A stretch of 64,000 bases of DNA from Prescottella equi (GTDB taxonomy: Bacteria; Actinomycetota; Actinomycetes; Mycobacteriales; Mycobacteriaceae): the NCBI RefSeq assembly GCF_020171745.1, contig NZ_JAIVAH010000029.1, positions 62,001 through 126,000 of the forward strand, written 5' to 3'. The translations under genes and the position numbers were made by a program. The notes under the pieces were generated by a model. It was given only the letters and a program-made list of their open reading frames with translations. It searched no databases and was not told the DNA's origin. This document shows positions 37,618 through 45,982 of the stretch, piece after piece (the stretch's first letter is position 1; each line of letters opens with the position of its first letter).

Positions 37618-38481
37618 TTGTCGGACAAGAGGATGACGGAGAAAGAGGTGGTCAGCCGGCTGCGGTCCGGTATGACCATCGGTATCGGCGGGTGGGGATC
37701 GCGGCGCAAGCCCATGTCGCTCGTGCGCGAGATCCTGCGCTCGGACATCGACGATCTCACCGTCGTCTCGTACGGCGGACCGGACGTGGGTCTGCTGTGC
37801 GCGGCGGGCAAGGTGCGCAAGGTGATCTTCGGGTTCGTGTCGTTGGACTCGATCCCGCTGGACCCGCACTTCCGCGCCGCGCGACAGGGCGGACGCATCG
37901 AGGTCGCCGAGTACGACGAGGGCATGCTGCAGTGGGGCCTGTACGCCGCCGGAATCAGGCTGCCGTACCTGCCGACGCGGGCGGGGCTCGGATCGGACGT
38001 CATGCGTGTCAACCCCGAATTGCGCACGGTCACAGACCCCTACGGCGACGAGACCCTCGTCGCGATGCCGGCGATCCCGCTCGACGCGGCGCTGGTGCAC
38101 ATGAACCGAGCCGACGTGCACGGCAACGCGCAATACCTGGGCCCGGACCTGTACTTCGACGACCTGTTCTGCATGGCGGCCGAGCAGGTGTACGTCTCGT
38201 GCGAACGCATCGTGCCGACCGCCGAACTCACCGCCGACGCGCATCCGTCGACGATCCGGATCCCCCGCCTGCTGGTGTCCGGCGTGGTGGCCGCGCCCGG
38301 CGGCGCGCACTTCACGTCGTGTGTGCCGGACTACGACCGCGACGAGGCGTTCCAGCGGGAGTACGTCACGGCGGCCAAGGACCCGGAGAAGTGGCAGGCG
38401 TTCGTGGACCGCTACCTGGCGGTCCCGGAGGCGGAGTACCAGCGCGCGGTGCGCGGCGAGCGTGAGGAGGCTTCGGCATGA
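37618..38481 (+). CDS. IpdA-like CoA-transferase-fold hydrolase, alpha subunit
   Basis: The 287-residue protein of the class I CoA-transferase fold matches IpdA of the steroid C/D-ring pathway closely: RLRSGMTIGIGGWGSRRKPM, YGGPDVGLLCAAGKV, GFVSLDS, RAGLGSDV and VAAPGGAHFTS. IpdAB is a ring-opening hydrolase rather than a CoA transferase. The acidic DEGML motif (Glu101), where the family catalytic glutamate appears to lie, is kept. I chose the TTG at 37618 (GAAGG about 10 bases upstream) because an ATG at 37549 is inside operator site 3. An ATG at 37633 is a further alternative. First gene of a run of ten same-strand genes. Confidence 0.85.
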   Translation: MSDKRMTEKEVVSRLRSGMTIGIGGWGSRRKPMSLVREILRSDIDDLTVVSYGGPDVGLLCAAGKVRKVIFGFVSLDSIPLDPHFRAARQGGRIEVAEYDEGMLQWGLYAAGIRLPYLPTRAGLGSDVMRVNPELRTVTDPYGDETLVAMPAIPLDAALVHMNRADVHGNAQYLGPDLYFDDLFCMAAEQVYVSCERIVPTAELTADAHPSTIRIPRLLVSGVVAAPGGAHFTSCVPDYDRDEAFQREYVTAAKDPEKWQAFVDRYLAVPEAEYQRAVRGEREEASA

Positions 38482-39236
38482 GTGCAGCGACGCGGGCGGA
38501 AGTGTGTGCGGTGGCGTGCGCCGAGGCGTACCGCGGTAACGGCGAGGTGATCGCCAGTGCGTTCGGGACCATCCCGGCGATCGGCGTCCGGTTGGCACGG
38601 CACACGTTCGAACCCGACCTGGTGGTGTCGGACGGCGAGGCCGCCGCGGTGCGCGGGACGTGGGCGGTCGGAGGCCCCGCCGACGGCGAGGTCGAGGCGT
38701 GGCTGCCCTTCAACCAGATCTTCGATCTGGTGTGGAACGGCAAGCGCCACATCATGATGATCCCGACCCAGCTCGACACGTACGGCAACTGCAACATCTC
38801 CGCGATCGGGGACCACGAGCGGCCGAGCGTGCAGCTGCTCGGTGTCCGCGGTGCGCCGGGCAACACCGTCTACCACCCGACCAGCTACTGGGTGCCCAAG
38901 CACAGCACCCGGGTGTTCGTGCCCAAGGTCGACATGGTGTCCGGCGTCGGCAACGACAACGCGCGCAAGGCGGGTCCGGCGGCCACCCGGTACCACGAAT
39001 TGCGCCGTGTCGTCACGGATCTGGCGGTCCTCGACTTCACGCCGGACACCGGGCGGCTGCGCCTGGTCTCCGTGCATCCGGGGGTCACCGTCGACGACGT
39101 CGTCGCGGCCACCGGGTTCGAGCTGGTGATCCCGGACTCGGTGTCGCAGACCCGCACCCCGAGCGCGGAGGAACTGAACCTGATCCGCACCGTCATCGAC
39201 CCCCGCAACCTGCGCGACAAGGAGGTTCCCGCGTGA
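38478..39236 (+). CDS. IpdB-like CoA-transferase-fold hydrolase, beta subunit
   Basis: This 252-residue partner of the IpdA-like subunit begins SAATRAEVCAVACAEAYRGNG and contains VSDGEAAAV, NQIFDLVWNGKRHIMM, YGNCNISAIGD, RGAPGNTVYHPTSYWVPKHS and SVHPGVTVDDV. All of these are matched in order by IpdB as I recall it. Its ATG overlaps the ipdA-like stop (ATGA), as expected for subunits made in equal amounts. With the alpha subunit it should hydrolyse a carbon-carbon bond of a cyclic 1,3-dicarbonyl-type CoA ester. The true substrate is unknown. Confidence 0.85.
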   Translation: MSAATRAEVCAVACAEAYRGNGEVIASAFGTIPAIGVRLARHTFEPDLVVSDGEAAAVRGTWAVGGPADGEVEAWLPFNQIFDLVWNGKRHIMMIPTQLDTYGNCNISAIGDHERPSVQLLGVRGAPGNTVYHPTSYWVPKHSTRVFVPKVDMVSGVGNDNARKAGPAATRYHELRRVVTDLAVLDFTPDTGRLRLVSVHPGVTVDDVVAATGFELVIPDSVSQTRTPSAEELNLIRTVIDPRNLRDKEVPA

Positions 39237-40321
39237 CCACCGTCGAATCGAACCGCAACGCGCTGCACACCCGGGTGTGCGACCTGTTCGGCGTGAAGTA
39301 CCCGATCGTGCAGACCGGCATGGGCTACGTCTCCGACGCCAAGCTCACCGCGGCCACGGCCGCGGCGGGTGGCCTCGGGATCATCGCCGGCGGCATGCTG
39401 AGCTACGACGAACTCGAGCAGGCGATCCACTACGTCAAGGACCGGACCGACGCCCCGTTCGGCGTCAACCTGCGCGCCAATCAGGAGGACATCGACAAGC
39501 GACTCGATCTGCTGATCCGATCCGGGGTCAAGGTGGCGTCGTTCGCGCTGGCCCCCAAGCGGGACCTGATCGCGAAGCTCAAGGACGCCGGCCTCGTGGT
39601 GGTGCCGTCGATCGGTGCGCGCCGGCACGCGGAGAAGGTCGCCGAATGGGGCGTCGACGCCGTCGTCGTGCAGGGCGGCGAGGGCGGCGGCCACACCGGC
39701 GCCGTCCCGACCAGCCTGCTGCTGCCGCAGGTGGTCGACGCGGTGGACATCCCGGTGATCGCCGCGGGCGGCTACTTCGACGGCCGCGGCCTGGTCTCGG
39801 CCCTCGCATACGGTGCCGACGGCATCGCGATGGGCACCCGGTTCATGCTGACCAGCGATTCCCCGGTGGCCCAGGCGGTCAAGGACGTCTACCTGTCGAA
39901 GTCGGTGAACGACACCGTCGTGACGCTCGAGATCGACGGGGTTCCGCAGCGGGTACTGCGGGCCGGCACGATCGACCAGCTCGAGTCCACCCGCGGACCA
40001 CAGCGCGTGCTGCGCGCGGTGCGCAATGCGGTTGCGTTCCAGCGGTTGTCGGGCACCCCGTGGAAGGACATGATCCGCGAGGGCCTCGAGATGAAGAAGA
40101 GTCACGAACTCGGCTGGCGGCAGGTCGTCATGGCCGCGAACGCGCCGATGCTGTACCGCTCCGCGCTGGTCGACGGAAACGCCGACATCGGCGTGATGGC
40201 CACCGGTCAGGTGGTGGGGCTGATCGACGACGTCCCGAGCTGTGCCGAGCTGATCGACCGGATCGTGCACGAGGCGGAGTCCGTTCTGGACCGACTCGGC
40301 GGGGCCAACGAGCGCGTTTAG
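39233..40321 (+). CDS. IpdC-like flavin oxidoreductase (nitronate-monooxygenase/enoyl-reductase family)
   Basis: The 362-residue FMN TIM barrel of the 2-nitropropane dioxygenase superfamily has PIVQTGMGYVSDAKLTAAT, GGLGIIAGG, VVVQGGEGGGHTG, IPVIAAGGYFDGRG and GADGIAMGTRFMLT. The C-terminal WRQVVMAANAPMLYR, then DDVPSCAELI, are characteristic of IpdC. In steroid breakdown IpdC handles the hydrindane CoA ester just before ring hydrolysis. The GTG start overlaps the ipdB-like stop (GTGA), so the three form a tightly coupled unit. It was not read as a nitronate monooxygenase because of this context. Confidence 0.84.
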   Translation: MTTVESNRNALHTRVCDLFGVKYPIVQTGMGYVSDAKLTAATAAAGGLGIIAGGMLSYDELEQAIHYVKDRTDAPFGVNLRANQEDIDKRLDLLIRSGVKVASFALAPKRDLIAKLKDAGLVVVPSIGARRHAEKVAEWGVDAVVVQGGEGGGHTGAVPTSLLLPQVVDAVDIPVIAAGGYFDGRGLVSALAYGADGIAMGTRFMLTSDSPVAQAVKDVYLSKSVNDTVVTLEIDGVPQRVLRAGTIDQLESTRGPQRVLRAVRNAVAFQRLSGTPWKDMIREGLEMKKSHELGWRQVVMAANAPMLYRSALVDGNADIGVMATGQVVGLIDDVPSCAELIDRIVHEAESVLDRLGGANERV

Positions 40322-40359
40322 CCCACAACCGAACTCACACTTCTACGAGGAGACATCAG

Positions 40360-41235
40360 ATGAACCAGCTGAAGGATCGAGTGATCGTGGTGACCGGCGC
40401 CGGTCGCGGTATCGGGCGTGAGCACGCGCTGCTGGCCGCTGCCGAGGGCGCCCGGGTGGTCGTCAACGACACCGGCGCCGGACCCGACGGCAAGGGTTCG
40501 GATCCGGCGCTCGCGCAGCAGGTCGCGGACGAGATCACCGCGGCGGGCGGCGCCGCGGTCGCGAACACCGCGGACATCACCACGATCGAGGGCGCACAGA
40601 GCCTGCTCGACACCGCGCTCGGCAGTTTCGGCGAGGTGCACGGGCTGGTGAACAACGCCGGCATCCTGCGAGATCGCATGTTCGTCAACATGAGTGAGGA
40701 CGAGTGGGACGACGTCATCACCGGACAGCTGCGTGCGACGTTCGCCCCGTGCCGCGTCTTCGGCGCACACTGGCGCGACCGCTCGAAGGCGGGTGACGCG
40801 GTCGCGGCGTCGATCGTGAACGTCTCGAGCACGTCCGGGCTGCTCGGCGCCGTCGGGCAGAGTAATTACGGCGCGGCCAAGGCCGGAATCGCGTCGCTCA
40901 CGGTGATTCTGGCGCAGGAACTGGACCGTTACGGGGTGCGCGCCAACGCGATCACCCCCGTGGCCCGCACCCGGATGACCGAGAACGTACCCGGCATCAA
41001 GGACATGGTCGCGAAGCCCGCCGACCCGAACGAGTTCGACGTCTACCACCCCGGGAACGTCTCGCCCGTCGTCGCCTACCTCCTCACCGAGCAGTGCCCG
41101 GCCAACGGATCGGTGTTCTACGCCAAGGGCGGCGAGATCCGGCAGTTCCTCGGCTGGCAGTACGGGAAGGTCCTCGACAAGGGCGCCCGTTGGACCGTCG
41201 ACGAGCTGGTGCAGGAGATGAGCGGGCTCGTCTGA
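40360..41235 (+). CDS. SDR, MFE-2/17beta-HSD4-like 3-hydroxyacyl-CoA dehydrogenase
   Basis: The 291-residue short-chain dehydrogenase has VVTGAGRGIGREHAL, VVVNDTGAGPDGKG, LVNNAGILRD, NVSSTSGLLG and the catalytic YGAAK. The NDTGAGPDG-type insert after the second strand is typical of the dehydrogenase unit of peroxisomal multifunctional enzyme 2. This points to (R)-3-hydroxyacyl-CoA oxidation, consistent with the MaoC hydratase pair just downstream. The C-terminus is extended (FLGWQYGKVLDKGARWTVDEL). It starts 38 bp after the ipdC-like gene with GAGGAG upstream. Confidence 0.85.
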   Translation: MNQLKDRVIVVTGAGRGIGREHALLAAAEGARVVVNDTGAGPDGKGSDPALAQQVADEITAAGGAAVANTADITTIEGAQSLLDTALGSFGEVHGLVNNAGILRDRMFVNMSEDEWDDVITGQLRATFAPCRVFGAHWRDRSKAGDAVAASIVNVSSTSGLLGAVGQSNYGAAKAGIASLTVILAQELDRYGVRANAITPVARTRMTENVPGIKDMVAKPADPNEFDVYHPGNVSPVVAYLLTEQCPANGSVFYAKGGEIRQFLGWQYGKVLDKGARWTVDELVQEMSGLV

Positions 41236-41274
41236 GCCCGCGCCCCTCGACCGAACCACATTCCTGGAGAGAAC

Positions 41275-41721
41275 ATGGCAAACGCAGACGCTGTCGGAGT
41301 CGAGGGCGTGCCGTTCGACCTCGACGTCGAGCGGGGCAAGGTCCGCGAATTCGCGAAGGCGACGCACTCGACCAACCCCGACTATCTCGAGCGCGAGGAC
41401 GCGGTGTCCCCACCGACCTTCCTCACCACCACCCTGCACTGGCAGCCACCCGAGGGAAACCCCTGGAAGGCTGTGGAACTCGACGGCAAGCGTGGCTTGC
41501 ACGCCGAGCAGCAGTACGAGTTCTTCGGCCCGCCGCCGAAGGCCGGCACGCGTCTGCGCTGCACCTCCCGGATCACCGACGTCTACACCAAGCAGGGCCG
41601 GCGCGGTGGGGAGATGACGTTCGCGGTGATGGTCACCGACTTCGTCGACCCCACAGGCACACTTGTGGCCCGCGCGACCATGACCGGTGTCGAGACCGCC
41701 CGACCCGCGACGGAGGCATGA
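41275..41721 (+). CDS. MaoC/FAS1-like dehydratase subunit A (HadA-like)
   Basis: The 148-residue hotdog-fold protein of the N-terminal MaoC (FAS1_DH) type has FDLDVERGKVREFAKATHSTN, VSPPTFLTTTLHW, EQQYEFFGPPPKAG and EMTFAVMVTDF. This half usually lacks the catalytic Asp/His and serves as the structural partner of a second MaoC subunit, as in HadA/HadB. Its stop overlaps the next start, supporting a heterodimer that hydrates an enoyl-CoA to the (R)-3-hydroxy form. Confidence 0.82.
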   Translation: MANADAVGVEGVPFDLDVERGKVREFAKATHSTNPDYLEREDAVSPPTFLTTTLHWQPPEGNPWKAVELDGKRGLHAEQQYEFFGPPPKAGTRLRCTSRITDVYTKQGRRGGEMTFAVMVTDFVDPTGTLVARATMTGVETARPATEA

Positions 41722-42128
41722 TGACCGCGACCCTGACCGTTCCCGAGCCCTGGACCGTCGGACCGGTGACCCGCACCGACTTCGTCCGCTACCAGGGCGC
41801 GTCCGGGGACATGAACCCCATCCACCACGACCAGACCTACGCGGAGGCGGCCGGCTACAAGAGCCCGTTCTCGGTCGGGATGTTCCAGGCCGGGCTGCTG
41901 GCCACCTACGCCACCGACTGGCTCGGCGCCGAGAACGTCCGCTCGTTCCGGGTGCGGTTCCTCGAGCAGGTGTGGCCCGACGATGTGCTCACCTGCACCG
42001 CGCAGGTGTTGCGCGAGTACGAGGAGGACGGAGTGTCCAAGGTCGACCTCGAGCTCGATTGTGCCCGTCAGACCGGCGGACTCGCGGTCAAGGCGTGGGC
42101 GACGTTCGTGACGGGGGGCGCGGCGTGA
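41721..42128 (+). CDS. MaoC-family (R)-specific enoyl-CoA hydratase subunit B
   Basis: The 135-residue hotdog-fold subunit has the hydratase-2 motif YQGASGDMNPIHHD, which supplies the catalytic Asp and His. GYKSPFSVGMFQAGLLATY and RFLEQVWPDDVLTC follow. It would be the catalytic half of the pair with the upstream gene. The ATG at 41721 gives better spacing to CGGAGG than the ATG at 41718, and both overlap the preceding stop. Its own stop overlaps the next gene (GTGA), so the whole block is translationally coupled. Confidence 0.86.
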   Translation: MTATLTVPEPWTVGPVTRTDFVRYQGASGDMNPIHHDQTYAEAAGYKSPFSVGMFQAGLLATYATDWLGAENVRSFRVRFLEQVWPDDVLTCTAQVLREYEEDGVSKVDLELDCARQTGGLAVKAWATFVTGGAA

Positions 42129-43105
42129 AGGTGCAACTGTGCGAGGTGCTCGGCGAGCCGGAGGTGTTGCAGTACAGGGACATCGCCGACCCCGAACCCG
42201 GTCACGGCGAGGTCCTCGTCGAGGTGCACGCGGCCGGCGTCAACTTCCCCGACGGCCTCGTCGTCTCAGGGAACTACCAGACCAAGCCGGAACTGCCGTT
42301 CGTGCCGGGCTCCGAGGTCGCCGGCGTCGTCCGGGCCGTCGGAGCGAACGTCGACGGTGTCGCTGTCGGCGACCGGGTGCTGGCGTTCTGCGGGATGGGC
42401 GGCTACGCGGAACTGGTGACGGTGCCCGCGACGATGGTGTTCCCGATCCCGGACTCGATGTCGTACGTCGACGCCGCGGGCTTCGTGGTGACCTACGGGA
42501 CGTCGTACCACGGCCTGGTCGACCGGGCCGACCTCGCGGCCGGGGAGACGCTGCTGGTGCTGGGCGCGTCCGGTGGTGTCGGTCTGACCGCCGTCGAGAT
42601 CGGAAAGGCGTTGGGCGCCCGCGTGATCGCGGCGGCCTCCACCGCCGACAAGCTGGCGCTGTGCCGCGAGCACGGTGCCGACGAGCTGATCGACTACTCC
42701 GCCGACGACCTGAAGGCGCGACTGGCCGAGGTGGCACCGGGCGGCGTCGACGTCGTGTACGACCCGGTCGGTGGCGACCATGCGCAGACCGCGATCCGCG
42801 CATTGGCTTGGGGCGGACGGTATCTCACCGTCGGATACGCCTCCGGTGACATCCCCAGGGTAGGGATGAACCGACTGCTGGTCAGTGGCGGCGCTCTGCA
42901 CGGCGTGCTGTGGGGGGCGTGGGCCAAGCGCAACCCGGAGCGCAACGCCGCGAACATGCGTCGGCTGTTCGACTGGTACGACCGCGGCGCGCTGCGTCCG
43001 CACGTCAGCGAGACGTACCCGCTGGCGGAGGCATCCGCGGCGTTGGACGTGGTGATGGGGCGACGCGCGCGCGGCAAGGTCATTCTCACGAGCTGGAGGA
43101 ACTGA
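42125..43105 (+). CDS. NADPH:quinone-oxidoreductase-like MDR (enoyl reductase type)
   Basis: The 326-residue medium-chain reductase has GVNFPDGLVVSGNYQTKPELPFVPGSE across the substrate face. A nucleotide site reading LVLGASGGVGLTAVEIGKA follows. The structural-zinc cysteine lobe is absent, so it is the zinc-free QOR/enoyl-reductase group. Such enzymes reduce an activated double bond with NADPH. In this operon the substrate could be an enoyl-CoA or enone, but none can be named. The GTG overlaps the MaoC stop. Confidence 0.84.
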   Translation: MKVQLCEVLGEPEVLQYRDIADPEPGHGEVLVEVHAAGVNFPDGLVVSGNYQTKPELPFVPGSEVAGVVRAVGANVDGVAVGDRVLAFCGMGGYAELVTVPATMVFPIPDSMSYVDAAGFVVTYGTSYHGLVDRADLAAGETLLVLGASGGVGLTAVEIGKALGARVIAAASTADKLALCREHGADELIDYSADDLKARLAEVAPGGVDVVYDPVGGDHAQTAIRALAWGGRYLTVGYASGDIPRVGMNRLLVSGGALHGVLWGAWAKRNPERNAANMRRLFDWYDRGALRPHVSETYPLAEASAALDVVMGRRARGKVILTSWRN

Positions 43106-43108
43106 CGG

Positions 43109-44308
43109 ATGGATCTGTCGCCGAGCCCGGAAGCCCGGGACATCATCGAGCGCCTCGAGGCGTTCATGGACGACTACGTGTACCCGGCCGAGCCGGTCTA
43201 CGCCGAGCAACTCGAGGCGTCCGGACCACGCAGCCACGAGCTGCCGCCCGTCGTCGAGGACCTCAAGGTCGAGGCCCGCCGACAGGGCATGTGGAACCTC
43301 TTCCTGCCCGCGCTGTCCGGACTGACGCACCTGGACTACGCGCACATCGCGGAGGTGACCGGCCGGTCGCCGTACATCGCGCCGGAGGCCCTCAACTGCT
43401 CCGCGCCGTCGACCGGCAACATGGAGATCCTGCACATGTTCGGCACTCCCGAGCAGAAGGAGCGGTGGCTCGAACCGCTGCTCGACGGCCGCATCCGGTC
43501 GGGCTTCTCGATGACCGAACCGGACGTCGCGTCGTCGGACGCCCGCAACATCTCGACGTCGATCGTGCGCGACGGCGACGAGTACGTGATCAACGGTCGC
43601 AAGTGGTGGACCACCGGCGCCGCGGATCCGCGCTGCGAGATCCTCGTCGTGATGGGCAAGACCGACCCGGACGCCGCACCACATCGCCAGCAGTCGATGA
43701 TCCTCGTCCCGGTCGCGACGCCCGGCGTCGAGATCGTCCGCTCGCTGCCGATCTTCGGGTACCACGACCAGCAGGGGCACGCCGAGATCCAGTTCACCGA
43801 CGTGCGGGTGCCGGTCACCAACATGCTCGCCGGCGAGGGCGAGGGTTTCGCGATCGCCCAGGCCCGCCTCGGTCCCGGCCGCATCCATCACGCGATGCGC
43901 TGCATCGGTATGGCCGAGCGCGGACTGGAACTGATGGTGCGGCGCACGATGGCACGCAATGCCTTCGGTGGTCCGATCTCCGACCAGGGCGTGGTCCGGA
44001 CCTGGATCGCCGAGTCGCGCATGGAGATCGAGCAGGCGCGCCTGCTGGTGCTCAAGACCGCCTGGATGATCGACCGGGTGGGCGCCAAGGGCGCGCAGAT
44101 CGAGATCGCCGCGGTGAAGGTGATCGGACCGCGAGTCGCCAGATCCGTGCTGAACCGGGCGATCCAGTGTCACGGCGGCGGCGGCGTGACCGACGACTTC
44201 CCGATCGCGCGCATGTGGGCCAGCGCGCGCATCCTCGGCATCGCCGACGGTCCGGACGAGGTGCACATCCGGAGCGTCGCGCGGCAGGAGCTGCGGAAGT
44301 ACAGGTGA
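43109..44308 (+). CDS. ACAD11-like acyl-CoA dehydrogenase
   Basis: The 399-residue protein follows the dehydrogenase half of mammalian ACAD11 almost segment by segment: MWNLFLPALSGLTHLDYAHIA, FSMTEPDVASSDA, YVINGRKWWTTGA, RLGPGRIHHAMRC, AFGGPISDQGVV, WIAESRMEIEQARLLVLK and GIADGPDEVH. The usual catalytic Glu of fatty-acyl dehydrogenases corresponds to the ADGPDEVH region. This subgroup, like LvaC, removes phosphate from 4-phosphoacyl-CoA rather than simply desaturating a chain. The matching kinase is the separate gene at 35516. Three bp separate it from the MDR gene. Confidence 0.88.
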   Translation: MDLSPSPEARDIIERLEAFMDDYVYPAEPVYAEQLEASGPRSHELPPVVEDLKVEARRQGMWNLFLPALSGLTHLDYAHIAEVTGRSPYIAPEALNCSAPSTGNMEILHMFGTPEQKERWLEPLLDGRIRSGFSMTEPDVASSDARNISTSIVRDGDEYVINGRKWWTTGAADPRCEILVVMGKTDPDAAPHRQQSMILVPVATPGVEIVRSLPIFGYHDQQGHAEIQFTDVRVPVTNMLAGEGEGFAIAQARLGPGRIHHAMRCIGMAERGLELMVRRTMARNAFGGPISDQGVVRTWIAESRMEIEQARLLVLKTAWMIDRVGAKGAQIEIAAVKVIGPRVARSVLNRAIQCHGGGGVTDDFPIARMWASARILGIADGPDEVHIRSVARQELRKYR

Positions 44309-44403
44309 GCACGGGCAGTCCGACAGAAGTACCGACGAAGGTGTGAGTGCAGAAAAGTGTGACCGTCCGTATGGGTTGATCGAGGCTTCTCAGGAGGATG
44401 TCG

Positions 44404-45975
44404 ATGACAGGCAGATGGATTCGTGGCTTGCAGAGTTGCGCCGTGTTCGCGGCGGCAACAGTGGTGCTCGCGGGGTGTGGCGGCGGTGCGTCGTCGTCAC
44501 CGGCCGCGAGCGCTTCCGCCGAACTCGACCCCACCGCGGTTCTACGGGTGACGTCGAGCAATCCCACCCGAAACCTGGACCCGTATCTCCAGACGAGTTA
44601 CGGCGGATGGGGTTACCTCACAATGATCTTCGATCGGCTCACCGTGGTGGACGGTGACGGAAACCTGCAGCCGGGACTCGCGGAGTCGTGGGAGTTCGCG
44701 CCCGACGGTTCGTATCTCGAGATGAAGCTCCGCGACGACGTCACCTTCCACGACGGTGCCAAGTTCGACGCCGAGGCCGTGGCCGCGAACATTCGGCGCG
44801 GCCAGACCATGGAAGGCAGCACGGTCGCGGGTACGTTCAAGAACATCGAGGGTGTCGACGTCGTCGGCGAGTACACCGTGCGGCTGCGCCTGCGTCCAGG
44901 GACCGGGGTGGAGCTGCCGGGCGTGTTCACGGGGAACGCGGGAATGATGATCAGCCCCCAAGCGATCGAATCCGGTGCGGATCTGCGCAACAACCCGGGT
45001 AAGGCGGGTTCCGGTGCGTATCTCGTGACCGCGTACGTCCCCGAGGAGTCGGTCTCCATGGTGCGGGCCGAGGATCCCAACTGGGATCCGGAGGCCGGGA
45101 AGCTGGCCGGAATCGAGTTCACGTGGATTCCCGATGCGAGCACCCGCCTCAACGGTCTGAAGACAGGGGCGACCGATCTCAGTTGGGTGAGTTCGGCGAA
45201 CGAGATCGTCGAAGCGCAGTCGCTGGCGAAGAGCGGAGCACTTGCCGTCTCCGAGGACAAGTTTCGCAGCATCATCGGTCTGTTCATGCGGGCTCAGGGC
45301 GACCTGGCCGATCCGCAAGTGCGGCAGGCGGTGGCCACGGCGATCGACCCCGAGGCCGTCAGCGCTCTGTTCTCGGGAACCTGTACCCCCTACCGTCAGC
45401 TGTATCCCGCGGGAAGCTGGCCGGCCGACGCGTCGTACGAGTACCCGTACGAGTTCGATCTGGACAAGGCGAAGAGCCTCGTGCAGGCGGCGGGTGGTGC
45501 GAAGGTCACGCTGACGTTCGCCGCGGGAACCAACACCGAGAAGCCCGCCAACGTCATCCAGTCGGCGCTGTCGAAGGCAGGAATCGATGCCGAGCTGAAC
45601 CCGCTGCCGAACACGCAGAACGAGCCCCGCTACGTCGCAGGAGATTTCGAGTCGATGGTCTCGGGGAGCATGAACCCGCGCGTCGATCCCGCCGAAACCG
45701 TCAACGCCTACGTGCTCGGCGCCTACGACATCGGCAACGGAAACCCGCAGATCGAGGCTCTCGCGACCAAGGCCGCCGCTCCGACGCTGTCGGAGGAGGA
45801 ACGGGCGGACCTGTATCACCAGATCTGGAATCTGACGCTGCAGGAAGCGCTGTACGTCCCGATCTGCAACCCGTCGATCGCCACCGTCTCGACCGGGAAG
45901 GTCACTGGCGTGGAGGACATGCCGTGGGCCAATCTCGGGATCTTCGACCTTCGTCACGTGGGCATGACGAGGTAG
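44404..45975 (+). CDS. Family 5 extracellular solute-binding lipoprotein (orphan)
   Basis: The 523-residue SBP_bac_5 protein (dipeptide/oligopeptide/nickel-binding type) has a lipobox (L22-A-G-C25), so Cys25 is lipidated and the protein sits on the outer face of the membrane. LAESWEFAPDGSYLEMKLRD and VTFHDGAKFDAEAVAANI are hallmarks of the family. The ATG at 44404 is seven bases after AGGAGG; the ATG at 44398 is too close. No permease or ATPase gene is adjacent, so it must borrow another transporter or act as a receptor. It lies 95 bp after the ACAD gene with no copy of the operator, and probably belongs to the same transcript. Confidence 0.85.
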   Translation: MTGRWIRGLQSCAVFAAATVVLAGCGGGASSSPAASASAELDPTAVLRVTSSNPTRNLDPYLQTSYGGWGYLTMIFDRLTVVDGDGNLQPGLAESWEFAPDGSYLEMKLRDDVTFHDGAKFDAEAVAANIRRGQTMEGSTVAGTFKNIEGVDVVGEYTVRLRLRPGTGVELPGVFTGNAGMMISPQAIESGADLRNNPGKAGSGAYLVTAYVPEESVSMVRAEDPNWDPEAGKLAGIEFTWIPDASTRLNGLKTGATDLSWVSSANEIVEAQSLAKSGALAVSEDKFRSIIGLFMRAQGDLADPQVRQAVATAIDPEAVSALFSGTCTPYRQLYPAGSWPADASYEYPYEFDLDKAKSLVQAAGGAKVTLTFAAGTNTEKPANVIQSALSKAGIDAELNPLPNTQNEPRYVAGDFESMVSGSMNPRVDPAETVNAYVLGAYDIGNGNPQIEALATKAAAPTLSEEERADLYHQIWNLTLQEALYVPICNPSIATVSTGKVTGVEDMPWANLGIFDLRHVGMTR

Positions 45976-45982
45976 CGGTGAC

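Noticed and set aside
39233-40321. Nitronate monooxygenase involved in nitroalkane detoxification
   Set aside because: The C-terminal part and the overlap with ipdAB-like genes fit IpdC much better.
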